DNA of 64,000 nucleotides from QHVT01 sp036389275 (GTDB taxonomy: Bacteria; Acidobacteriota; Thermoanaerobaculia; Gp7-AA8), in NCBI GenBank assembly GCA_036389275.1, contig DASVQE010000012.1, positions 82,664-146,663 on the forward strand. The letters are read 5' to 3'. Under the pieces are notes generated by a model that saw nothing but the letters and a program-made list of their open reading frames with translations, was not told where the DNA came from and ran no database searches. Positions 57,783 through 64,000 of the stretch are shown piece by piece. Both the position numbers and the translations under genes were made by a program. Positions within the stretch are counted from its first letter, which is position 1, and each line of letters starts with the position of its first letter.

Positions 57783-58793
57783 GTGACCGCTCCTCGCACT
57801 CTCAGCAACGGACAGGCGGCGTACGCGGACCGGGTCCTCGACCTGGTCGCGCCGAAGCTGGAGCTGGTGGAAGAGGAGCTGCGGCGGAACTTCCGCTCGA
57901 ACATCGTCACCATCCGTGACGTCGGCGAGCACATCCTCGGCGGCGGCGGGAAGCGGCTCCGCCCTGCCCTGCTGCTGCTCGTGGCAAAGATGCTGCGCTA
58001 CGAGGCGCGGCGCGACGTGGTCTACGCGGCTGTGGTCGAGTTCATCCACACTGCCACGCTGATCCACGACGACATCATCGACGAGGCCGACGTGCGCCGC
58101 GGCCGGACGTCGATCAACTATCGGTGGGGCAACAACCTCACCGTGCTGGTCGGCGACTATCTCTACACGCACTCGATGAACATGGCCCTGGCCGAGGGAA
58201 ACCTCGACATCCTGAGGCTGCTCTCGAATGCCACCATCCGGATGATCGAGGGAGAGATCCTCGGCCTCGAGCAGAACGGGCGGAGCGATCTGTCGATCGA
58301 CGACTACTTCGAGATCGTCGGACGGAAAACCGCGGCGCTCTTCGGAGCGTGCACGCGCATTCCGGCGTATCTGGTCGACCTGCCGGAGTCGAGCGCCACG
58401 GCGCTCTTCAACTACGGCTACAACCTCGGCGTCACCTTCCAGCTCATCGACGACCTGCTCGACTTTACTTCGAGCACCGAAGTATTGGGCAAACCGGCGC
58501 TCTCCGACCTGAAGGAAGGCAAGATCACCCTGCCGCTGATCCTGGCCATGCCGCGCGCCACGCCGCGCGAGCGCGAGCTGGTGACGCGCGTGGTCACAGG
58601 CCGCTCGTTCGACGACGTCGATCCCGCCGAGATCCTCTCGATCGTGCGCCGCTACGAGACCCTCGAGCAGACCCGCGAGATCGCCCGCGACTACGCCAGC
58701 CGCGCACGCATGGCCCTCGAGCCGTTCCCCGACTCCGCCGCGAAAGAAGCGCTGGAGATGGCGCTCGACTTTGTGCTCGAGCGCGACCGGTAG
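57783..58793 (+). CDS. ispB: Polyprenyl diphosphate synthase (octaprenyl/heptaprenyl type)
   Basis: Long-chain trans-prenyl synthase for quinone side chains. 336 residues. First Asp-rich motif L-I-H-D-D-I-I-D near 96, G-G-G-K-R-L-R-P near 55, second Asp-rich motif Q-L-I-D-D-L-L-D near 223 followed by G-K-P-A-L-S-D-L-K-E-G-K. Small Ala/Met residues before the first motif allow long chains. The GTG start is supported by the -10 placed seven bases upstream. Chain length cannot be fixed from sequence. Confidence 0.9.
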   Translation: MTAPRTLSNGQAAYADRVLDLVAPKLELVEEELRRNFRSNIVTIRDVGEHILGGGGKRLRPALLLLVAKMLRYEARRDVVYAAVVEFIHTATLIHDDIIDEADVRRGRTSINYRWGNNLTVLVGDYLYTHSMNMALAEGNLDILRLLSNATIRMIEGEILGLEQNGRSDLSIDDYFEIVGRKTAALFGACTRIPAYLVDLPESSATALFNYGYNLGVTFQLIDDLLDFTSSTEVLGKPALSDLKEGKITLPLILAMPRATPRERELVTRVVTGRSFDDVDPAEILSIVRRYETLEQTREIARDYASRARMALEPFPDSAAKEALEMALDFVLERDR

Positions 58794-58806
58794 GCTTCGC
58801 GCGGCC

Positions 58807-59258
58807 TCATTGCTCGTCCTGCGGCTGCAGCTCGCTGACAGACCACTCGAACGCCGCGGCGAATGCGCGCTCCAGGTGATCGAGCTCCGGGTGATACTCG
58901 TGCGCGTGCGGTGACGGGATCGCGGCGCGCGCAACACTTCGACGAACGCCGCTTCTGGTCCGTACGGATAGAGCAGATCGTGGCGGTCGTGCACGCGCGG
59001 CGCGCCTTGCGTCGGCGCGTGAAGCCAGAGGTCGGAGCGCGCGTCCTGCTCGAAGAGCGCGCGATGCGCGAGCAGCGTCTCGCGCACGATGCCGGCGCTC
59101 AGCCGCGGACTCTGGTAGCGGCCGGCTTGCGAGCCGCCGCGACGCGTGTGCAGCACCCATAACAGCGCCAGCGGCTCGGGCAGCGTCGCGGCGAGCGCGA
59201 GCAGAAGATCGATCTGCTGTTCGGAAACCGCGGCGGCGAGGCGCGTGCCGCCGGTCGT
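58807..59258 (-). pseudogene. Broken gene of unknown function, frameshift and no normal start
   Basis: One frame reads T-G-G-T-R-L-A-A-A-V-S-E-Q-Q-I-D-L, then L-W-V-L-H-T-R-R-G-G-S-Q, D-L-W-L-H-A-P-T-Q-G and D-L-L-Y-P-Y-G-P-E. Near 58919-58925 it must shift by one base to continue as I-P-S-P-H-A-H-E-Y-H-P-E and E-W-S-V-S-E-L-Q to the stop at 58807. In-frame upstream there is only ACG where an ATG would be expected (59256-59258), after GAAGAG. The intact protein would have about 150 residues. No family is recognised. It follows the TPR gene by 15 bases. Confidence 0.6.
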
Positions 59259-59273
59259 CTCTTCGCGCTAGCG

Positions 59274-59678
59274 CTACGAGAGCATCTCCATGATCTCCGA
59301 CATGGCCGCGCGGGCGCGGATCTGCAGGCGCGAGTCGCTGCCTTCGGAGAGGCGGATCACTTTGTTGTAGTGCTCGATGGCTTTCGGGTAGTCGCCGAGG
59401 CAGCGGTGGTAGATCTCGCCCTTGCAGAGCTTCGCCTCGAGGTTCATCGGGTCGAGCTCGAGGATCTTGTTGAGGAAGATCATGGCCGTGTCGTACTTTT
59501 CCTCTTCCATGGCCATGCGGTAGCGGAGGCGGTAGAGCGTGATCAGCTCGTTGTCCCGGGGGTCGATCCACGCGCCAGGCAGGTAGGTCAGCAACGTGGT
59601 GAGGAGGCGGCCCTTCATGCCCGGAACAGGAGCCGGACGCGCCGCATTCGTGCGTTTCACCGGAATTCTCTGCCGCAT
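59274..59678 (-). CDS. Short tetratricopeptide-repeat protein
   Basis: 134 residues. Helical repeats from about 40, with A-M-I-F-L-N-K-I-L-E-L-D-P-M-N-L-E-A-K-L and A-I-E-H-Y-N-K-V-I-R-L-S, the TPR pattern. A GGGAGG Shine-Dalgarno supports ATG 59678; M21 is a possible internal start. It has a good sigma70 promoter 40 bases upstream. The partner is unknown. It is divergent from coaD. Confidence 0.82.
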   Translation of the reverse strand: MRQRIPVKRTNAARPAPVPGMKGRLLTTLLTYLPGAWIDPRDNELITLYRLRYRMAMEEEKYDTAMIFLNKILELDPMNLEAKLCKGEIYHRCLGDYPKAIEHYNKVIRLSEGSDSRLQIRARAAMSEIMEMLS

Positions 59679-59719
59679 TCACACCCTCCCGTCACTTAGG
59701 TAAAACCCGAATTGAGCTC

Positions 59720-59748
59720 ATCATAAGTTTCTATGTGCCGATCGTCAA
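59720..59748 (-). promoter_or_regulatory. sigma70 promoter of the TPR gene
   Basis: On the minus strand TTGACG (59743-59748) and TATGAT (59720-59725) are separated by exactly 17 bases. The predicted leader of about 35 bases contains the Shine-Dalgarno. It is the closest match to the consensus in the window. Confidence 0.7.
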
Positions 59749-59781
59749 GAGGTTGACCATCGGCCGCGGCGCGAACCCTGC

Positions 59782-59787
59782 TACCAT
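59782..59787 (+). promoter_or_regulatory. Extended -10 element of coaD, leaderless
   Basis: TACCAT preceded by TGC, seven bases before the ATG of coaD at 59795. No Shine-Dalgarno. Confidence 0.5.
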
Positions 59788-59794
59788 CTCGCGC

Positions 59795-60286
59795 ATGCGC
59801 ACCGCCGTTTATCCCGGCTCGTTCGATCCGCTCACGAACGGGCATCTGGACATCATCCGGCGCGCGACGCAACTGTTCGACCGCGTGCTGGTCGGCGTGC
59901 TGGAGAACGAAGGAAAGGCGCCGCTCTTCTCCTCCGGCGAACGGATGGAACTGATCCTCCGCTGCACCGCCGAGATGCCGGGCGTGGAAGTGCACTCGTT
60001 CTCCGGCCTCCTGGTCGACTTCATGCGCCGCGTCGATGCGAACGTGGTGGTGCGCGGCATTCGCGCGGTCTCCGACTACGAGTACGAGCTGCAGATGGCG
60101 CTGATGAACCGCGAGCTGAGCGCGAACGTCGAGACGATCTTCATGCTGCCGTCGGTCGAGTTCACGTTCGTCTCTTCGCGACTGGTCAAAGAAGTCTTCC
60201 GCCTCGGCGGCGACATCGCCCACCTCGTCCCTGCCCCGGTGCTCGACGCGCTGCGCGCGCGTCTCGGAGCGCCGGCGGCGCGCTGA
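59795..60286 (+). CDS. coaD: Pantetheine-phosphate adenylyltransferase
   Basis: Adenylates 4'-phosphopantetheine in CoA synthesis. 163 residues. Y-P-G-S-F-D-P-L-T-N-G-H at 6-17 is the nucleotidyltransferase T/H-x-G-H site; V-V-R-G-I-R near 86 and the tail motif E-F-T-F-V-S-S-R-L-V-K-E are CoaD-specific. ATG 59795 agrees with the family N-terminus. It faces the dipeptide transporter genes, which end four bases away. Confidence 0.96.
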   Translation: MRTAVYPGSFDPLTNGHLDIIRRATQLFDRVLVGVLENEGKAPLFSSGERMELILRCTAEMPGVEVHSFSGLLVDFMRRVDANVVVRGIRAVSDYEYELQMALMNRELSANVETIFMLPSVEFTFVSSRLVKEVFRLGGDIAHLVPAPVLDALRARLGAPAAR

Positions 60287-60290
60287 GCGT

Positions 60291-61301
60291 TCAGAGGATC
60301 TCGCTGCGCGGATCGAGCGCATCGCGCACGCGCTCGCCGATGATGTTGAATGCGGCCACGGTGCTGAAGATCGCCAAACCCGGAAACAGAATCAGCCACC
60401 AGGCGTACTCGATGTGCTCGCGCGCGGCGGCGAGAATGCTGCCCCACGACGCCGTCGGCAGCGGCACGCCGAGGCCGAGGAACGAGAGCGCCGACTCGGT
60501 GAGGATCGCGTAGGCGACGCCGAAGCTTGCGGAGACGAGCACCGGCGCGATGGCGTTCGGCAGCAGGTGGCGGAAGATGATGCGCGCGTCGCGCGCGCCG
60601 CTCGCGCGCGCGGCATGGGCGAAGTCGGTCTCGCGGATGCGCAGGAACTCGGCGCGGATGTAGCGCGCCTCGTGCGTCCACGAGGTCAGGCCGAGGGCGA
60701 TCATCACCGTGTACATCGACGGCTTGAAGAGCGCGACGATGCCGAGGACGAGAAAGAGAAAAGGAAAACAGAGCACGACCTCGATGAGGCGCGAGACCAG
60801 CCAGTCGATGGCGCCGCCGTAGTAGCCGGCCAGCGCGCCGAGAGACGAGCCGACCAGCAGCGCGATGATGGTGGCGAAGAAGGCGACGGTGAGCGAGACG
60901 CGCGCGCCGTGGATCATGCGCGACAGCACGTCGCGGCCCAGGTCGTCGGTGCCGAGGAGATGCCCGCCGCGCGGCGGCTCGAGACGCTCGGAAAGCGCGA
61001 CGCTGTTCGGCGAGTAAGCGATCGGCGGGTAGTACGCGACCAGCGGCGCGGCGCGCAGCGGATCGAGGTCGGGATCGGCGGCCCCGTAGTCGGCGAATGC
61101 GGGAAACGTCCAGCCGGCGCTCGTCTTCGCCGCCACCGGCTTGCGATTCGCGATGAGCGGCGCGAGCAGCGCGAGCAGCGACATCACGCCGACGTAGACG
61201 AGCGCGAAGGTGGCCAGCTTGCTGCGGCGGAAGCGCCGCCAGGTGAGCGCCCACATCGAGCCGGCGATGGCGCTCGTGATGGCGTTCGTCGCGCGCGTCA
61301 T
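60291..61301 (-). CDS. Peptide ABC transporter permease, DppC/OppC type
   Basis: 336 residues. An N-terminal helix (about 33-52), a periplasmic loop with L-L-G-T-D-D-L-G-R-D-V-L-S-R near 115-128 and the binding-protein-dependent permease domain with the EAA loop (H-A-A-R-A-S-G-A-R-D near 247). L-G-T-D-x-x-G-R-D is the hallmark of DppC/OppC. ATG 61301 overlaps the stop of the DppB gene. No ATPase genes are in the window, so DppD/DppF must be elsewhere or left out. Confidence 0.92.
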   Translation of the reverse strand: MTRATNAITSAIAGSMWALTWRRFRRSKLATFALVYVGVMSLLALLAPLIANRKPVAAKTSAGWTFPAFADYGAADPDLDPLRAAPLVAYYPPIAYSPNSVALSERLEPPRGGHLLGTDDLGRDVLSRMIHGARVSLTVAFFATIIALLVGSSLGALAGYYGGAIDWLVSRLIEVVLCFPFLFLVLGIVALFKPSMYTVMIALGLTSWTHEARYIRAEFLRIRETDFAHAARASGARDARIIFRHLLPNAIAPVLVSASFGVAYAILTESALSFLGLGVPLPTASWGSILAAAREHIEYAWWLILFPGLAIFSTVAAFNIIGERVRDALDPRSEIL

Positions 61302-62284
61302 GCCGCCTCTCCCAACCGCACGCGCGGATCGGCGACGACGTAGAGCAGGTCGGCGGCGAGCGTAGCCAGCAGCGTGACGAGGGCGGTGACCACCGTCAGC
61401 GCCATCACCGTCGGATAGTCGCGCGAGAGGATGGCGTCGTAGTAGAGCAGGCCGATGCCGTCCCACTGAAAGATCTGCTCGACGATCACGCTGCCGCTGA
61501 GCAGGTACGGCACGGTCACGCCGGCCAGCGTGATCAGCGGCAGGAGCGCGTTGCGCAGCGCGTGATGCCAGAGCAGCGACGTCGTGCCGGCGCCGCGCGC
61601 GCGCGCCGCGGTGATGAAGTCCTGCCGGATCACTTCCGTGAGCGCCGATTTCGAAAAGCGCGCGAAGATCGCGAGTTGCGCGTACGCCAGCGAGACGGCC
61701 GGCAGCACGAGGTGCTGCAAGCGATCACCGATGCGCTGGGCCGCACTCAGATCGGCATAGTCCTCGGAGACGCGACCGAGGAGCGGCAGAACGTTGAGGC
61801 GGACCGAGAAAAACTCGATCAGCAGCAGCGCCACCCAGAACACCGGCAGCGAATAGAGGAGAAAAAATCCGACCGCCGAGGCGCGCTCCATCGGACGGCC
61901 CGCGTGCGCGGCGCTCCAGAGTCCGATCGGCAGGCCGAGCATCGCCGCGAGGAGAAAGGCGATGCCGTTGAGCTCGAGCGTGTGCGGCAGCTTGTCGAGA
62001 ATGCGCTCGCGCACCGGCCGGCGGTCGATCACCGAGCGGCCGAAGTCGAGGGTGACGATGCCCTCGACCCAGTGCAGGTACTGCGCGGGCAGCGGACGGT
62101 CGAGATAGAACTCGTGGCGGATCTCGCGCGCCATCTCCGGCGAGATCGACTGGATGCCGGCGCGGCCGATGAAGAAGGTGATCGGATCGCCCGGCACGCT
62201 GTGGATCAGCGCGAACGTGGCGATGGTGACGCCGAAGAACGTGAGGATCGCGAAGCCGATACGCCGGAGAAAGTATCCGCTCAT
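61298..62284 (-). CDS. Peptide ABC transporter permease, DppB/OppB type
   Basis: 328 residues with about six membrane helices. It starts M-S-G-Y-F-L-R-R-I-G-F, with H-S-V-P-G-D-P-I near 29, typical of DppB. The EAA loop is T-A-A-R-A-R-G-A near 221. ATG 62284 overlaps the binding-protein stop, and its own stop overlaps DppC. The order binding protein, DppB, DppC is canonical. Confidence 0.92.
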   Translation of the reverse strand: MSGYFLRRIGFAILTFFGVTIATFALIHSVPGDPITFFIGRAGIQSISPEMAREIRHEFYLDRPLPAQYLHWVEGIVTLDFGRSVIDRRPVRERILDKLPHTLELNGIAFLLAAMLGLPIGLWSAAHAGRPMERASAVGFFLLYSLPVFWVALLLIEFFSVRLNVLPLLGRVSEDYADLSAAQRIGDRLQHLVLPAVSLAYAQLAIFARFSKSALTEVIRQDFITAARARGAGTTSLLWHHALRNALLPLITLAGVTVPYLLSGSVIVEQIFQWDGIGLLYYDAILSRDYPTVMALTVVTALVTLLATLAADLLYVVADPRVRLGEAA

Positions 62285-63918
62285 CGGCCCGCGCCGTCGG
62301 GCGCGATCCACCAGGCGAACTCGCCCGGATACCAGAGAAACAGCCCGAAGCCGCGGCTGGTCTCGACGCCGCGCACGCGCTTGTTGATGCCCCACTTCGA
62401 CGAGACTTGAATGGTCCAGGTGTACGGCTGATCGGCGGCGATGACCTCGTGCAGGCGCTGGTAGATCTCCTGCCGTTTGGCCTGATCGAGCTCGCGCCGT
62501 CCCGCTTCCATCAGCCGGTCGGCCTCGGCGTTCGCGTAGTAGACGATGTTCTGCCCGTGCGGCGGCGCCTGCGAGGAGTGGAAGAGCGGGAACGGATCGG
62601 GATCGGGATCGAGATCCCAGCCCATGTACGCCGCTTCGTAGTTGCCTTTCAGGATGCGCTGGATGGCCATCGAGCCTTCGACGGTGACCAGCTCGAGCTG
62701 CACGCCCGCTTTCTTCATCTCCTGCTGCACCATTTGCCCGAACTGCATGGTGGTGGCGCTGCCGGTCATGATGATGAGGTCGAGCTTGAAGGGACGGCCG
62801 TCCTTGTCGAGCACTCCGTCGTTGTCGCGATCGACCCAGCCGGCCGCGGCGAAGAGTTTCTTCGCGCCTTCGACGTCGTAGCGGATCACCGGCACGTTCG
62901 GGTTGTACGCCCAGTCGTCGGGCGTGAACGGGCCGGAGAGTGCGCGCGCGGTGCCGTGATAGAGGTCGTTGATGACCGAGTCCATCGGGATGCACATGGC
63001 CAGCGCGCGGCGCACGCGCCGATCGTCGAGGGGCGGATGGCGCGCATTCCAGGCGATGAGGTTGTAGCTGAGGGTGTAGAAGCGACGGAAGTCGATCTTC
63101 GAGGTGAGCGCCGGATTCTTCTGCTCGCGCATCCAGGTATCGGATGCGATCAAGGTCTCGTCGAGATCGCCGCGCTTGAGGGCGTTCCACGCAGTGGCGT
63201 GGTCCTCGACGACTTTGAAGGTGATGTTCTGGATGTGCGGCCGCTCGCCCCAGTAGTCTTTGCGCAACGTGAGCAGGACTTCGTTGCCGGGACCGCGCCG
63301 CACCAGGGTGTACGGGCCGCTGCCGACCGCGCGGGCGATGTAGTCGTTGCGGAAGTTGCCTTTGTTGTAGACGTGCTCCGGCAAGACCATCAGGTCGTTG
63401 AAGAGGACGAGCTGCGTGGCGAGCGGTTTCTTGAAGCCGACTTCGACGGTGTGATCGTCGACCGCGCGCGTGCGCGCCAGGTCGAGTTGCTCGAACGCGC
63501 TGATGATCTGAATGGCCTCGGATGCCGGATCGACGATCTTGCGCAATGTGAAGACGACGTCGCTCGCCAGCACGGGCGTGCCGTCGCTGAAGGTCGCTTT
63601 CGGATTGAGCTCGAAGCGGTAGAGCAACCCGTCGTCGGAGATGTCCCACGACTCGGCCAGTCCGGCGATCGGTTTGAGATCGCGGTCGAGATAGACGAGC
63701 GGCGTGAAGAGGTAGTTGAGGACGTAGCGGTCGTAGCGGCTGCCCGAGAGGATCGGGTTGAGGGTGGTGATGTCGACGTCGAGCCGCCGCACCAGCGTGC
63801 CGCCGTCGCGCGGCGTATTGTCGATGACCGGCGGCCGCGGCTTCTTGACCTCAGTCCGCCCGCAGGCAAGCAGACCGAGGGCGACGACGAACCCAGTGGT
63901 GAGGACCCGACGACTCAC
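62281..63918 (-). CDS. Peptide-binding lipoprotein of ABC transporter, DppA/OppA family
   Basis: Extracytoplasmic solute-binding protein, family 5, 545 residues. A lipoprotein signal ends in L-L-A-C with Cys19. Typical features: L-N-P-I-L near 53, L-A-E-S-W near 87, F-S-D-G-T-P-V near 109 with L-A-S-D-V-V-F, and F-N-D-G-like later segments. Start: GTG 63918, eight bases after a perfect TATAAT. The substrate is probably oligopeptides, but family 5 also binds nickel or haem. Confidence 0.92.
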   Translation of the reverse strand: MSRRVLTTGFVVALGLLACGRTEVKKPRPPVIDNTPRDGGTLVRRLDVDITTLNPILSGSRYDRYVLNYLFTPLVYLDRDLKPIAGLAESWDISDDGLLYRFELNPKATFSDGTPVLASDVVFTLRKIVDPASEAIQIISAFEQLDLARTRAVDDHTVEVGFKKPLATQLVLFNDLMVLPEHVYNKGNFRNDYIARAVGSGPYTLVRRGPGNEVLLTLRKDYWGERPHIQNITFKVVEDHATAWNALKRGDLDETLIASDTWMREQKNPALTSKIDFRRFYTLSYNLIAWNARHPPLDDRRVRRALAMCIPMDSVINDLYHGTARALSGPFTPDDWAYNPNVPVIRYDVEGAKKLFAAAGWVDRDNDGVLDKDGRPFKLDLIIMTGSATTMQFGQMVQQEMKKAGVQLELVTVEGSMAIQRILKGNYEAAYMGWDLDPDPDPFPLFHSSQAPPHGQNIVYYANAEADRLMEAGRRELDQAKRQEIYQRLHEVIAADQPYTWTIQVSSKWGINKRVRGVETSRGFGLFLWYPGEFAWWIAPDGAGR

Positions 63919-63926
63919 GGTGCGTG

Positions 63927-63932
63927 ATTATA
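63927..63932 (-). promoter_or_regulatory. -10 element of peptide transporter operon, leaderless
   Basis: A perfect TATAAT on the minus strand, eight bases before the GTG at 63918. No Shine-Dalgarno in between. Confidence 0.6.
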
Positions 63933-63944
63933 CAGAGGACGACC

Positions 63945-63983
63945 AGGGGCCTCCGGCGGCTGGGGCCGAGGGCCCCAGACCCC
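63945..63983. repeat. GC-rich inverted repeat at right edge
   Basis: CTGGGGCC (63960-63967) and GGCCCCAG (63971-63978) form a perfect eight-base stem with a three-base loop. GGGGCCTCCGGCGG upstream and ACCCC downstream extend the symmetry loosely. The right-hand flank is cut by the window edge. Confidence 0.5.
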
Positions 63984-64000
63984 ATTGGTTGGCCTAGCCT

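Noticed and set aside
56682..59156. Long minus-strand open frame (824 codons) across lolA, yajQ and the prenyl synthase
   Set aside because: Only the first 77 codons look like protein (part of the broken gene at 58807-59258). The rest is complement of three well-supported genes.
1..64000. CRISPR arrays, tRNA and rRNA genes, insertion sequences, phage genes
   Set aside because: No regularly spaced repeats, no cloverleaf-like gap sequence, no transposase or phage structural motif was found. The repeats seen are palindromic or minisatellite types.

Overview
The window is 64 kb of GC-rich bacterial chromosome, densely packed with genes. Almost everything reads as vertically inherited core metabolism and cell-envelope biogenesis; I see no prophage, insertion sequence, CRISPR array, rRNA or tRNA. 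The host is a diderm with lipopolysaccharide: lpxB, an MsbA-type exporter, a DUF374 acyltransferase, kdsD, an LptC-LptA fusion, lptB, an LptF-LptG fusion and lolA are all present. Three tandem secreted GWxTD-like proteins and a reaction-centre-type dihaem cytochrome point to Acidobacteriota (Thermoanaerobaculia or a similar lineage). That placement is inference from gene content, not from a marker tree.

Layout. Bases 1-1229 hold the C-terminal part of a tryptophan-punctuated repeat protein cut by the window edge. Bases 1271-16447 are one long, tightly coupled plus-strand series: trpS, scpA, scpB, rluB-type synthase, cmk, rpsA, sppA, an HU-like protein, a HIT hydrolase, two small membrane proteins, lpxB, an ABC exporter, a DUF374 acyltransferase, yicC, gmk, rpoZ and coaBC. 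Bases 16472-28670 hold small secreted proteins, udg, priA, a VWA-like protein, a minus-strand serine hydrolase pair, accA, a YfhO-like membrane protein and recJ. Bases 28671-31275 are the most irregular part: a degenerate duplication of the recJ tail, a frameshifted serine protease-nuclease fusion and a cytochrome. Bases 31336-40476 are the lptCA-lptB-rpoN-hpf cluster, the GWxTD triplet, and hprK-rapZ. After an hsp20 gene on the other strand come EIIA, HPr and EI of a regulatory PTS, a cupin, miaB, a bifunctional-nuclease-family protein and parAB (to 47780). The rest holds an outer-membrane-like protein, lptFG, pckA, app1/dinB/panE, kdsD to lolA, yajQ, a polyprenyl synthase, a broken minus-strand gene, a TPR protein, coaD, and a minus-strand dipeptide ABC transporter.

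How the genes work together. Lipid A is built (lpxB, acyltransferase), flipped (ABC exporter) and carried outward (LptB, LptFG, LptCA); KdsD feeds Kdo synthesis and LolA moves lipoproteins. HprK, RapZ, a mannose-class EIIA, HPr with both His15 and Ser46, and EI form a PTS phospho-relay with no sugar permease in view, next to rpoN and hpf; this looks like a regulatory rather than a transport PTS.

Most unusual observations: (1) at least ten genes without a Shine-Dalgarno have a TAnnnT-like -10 hexamer exactly 6-8 bases before the start codon, indicating widespread leaderless transcription; (2) a cytoplasmic-looking trypsin-like protease fused to a DNA/RNA non-specific nuclease is split by two single-base frameshifts; (3) a 17-residue Trp repeat protein of unknown role lies at the left edge; (4) a palindromic repeat family has formed the last codons of the ABC exporter and recurs as a cluster near 48.5 kb; (5) the recJ 3' end is duplicated in degenerate form.
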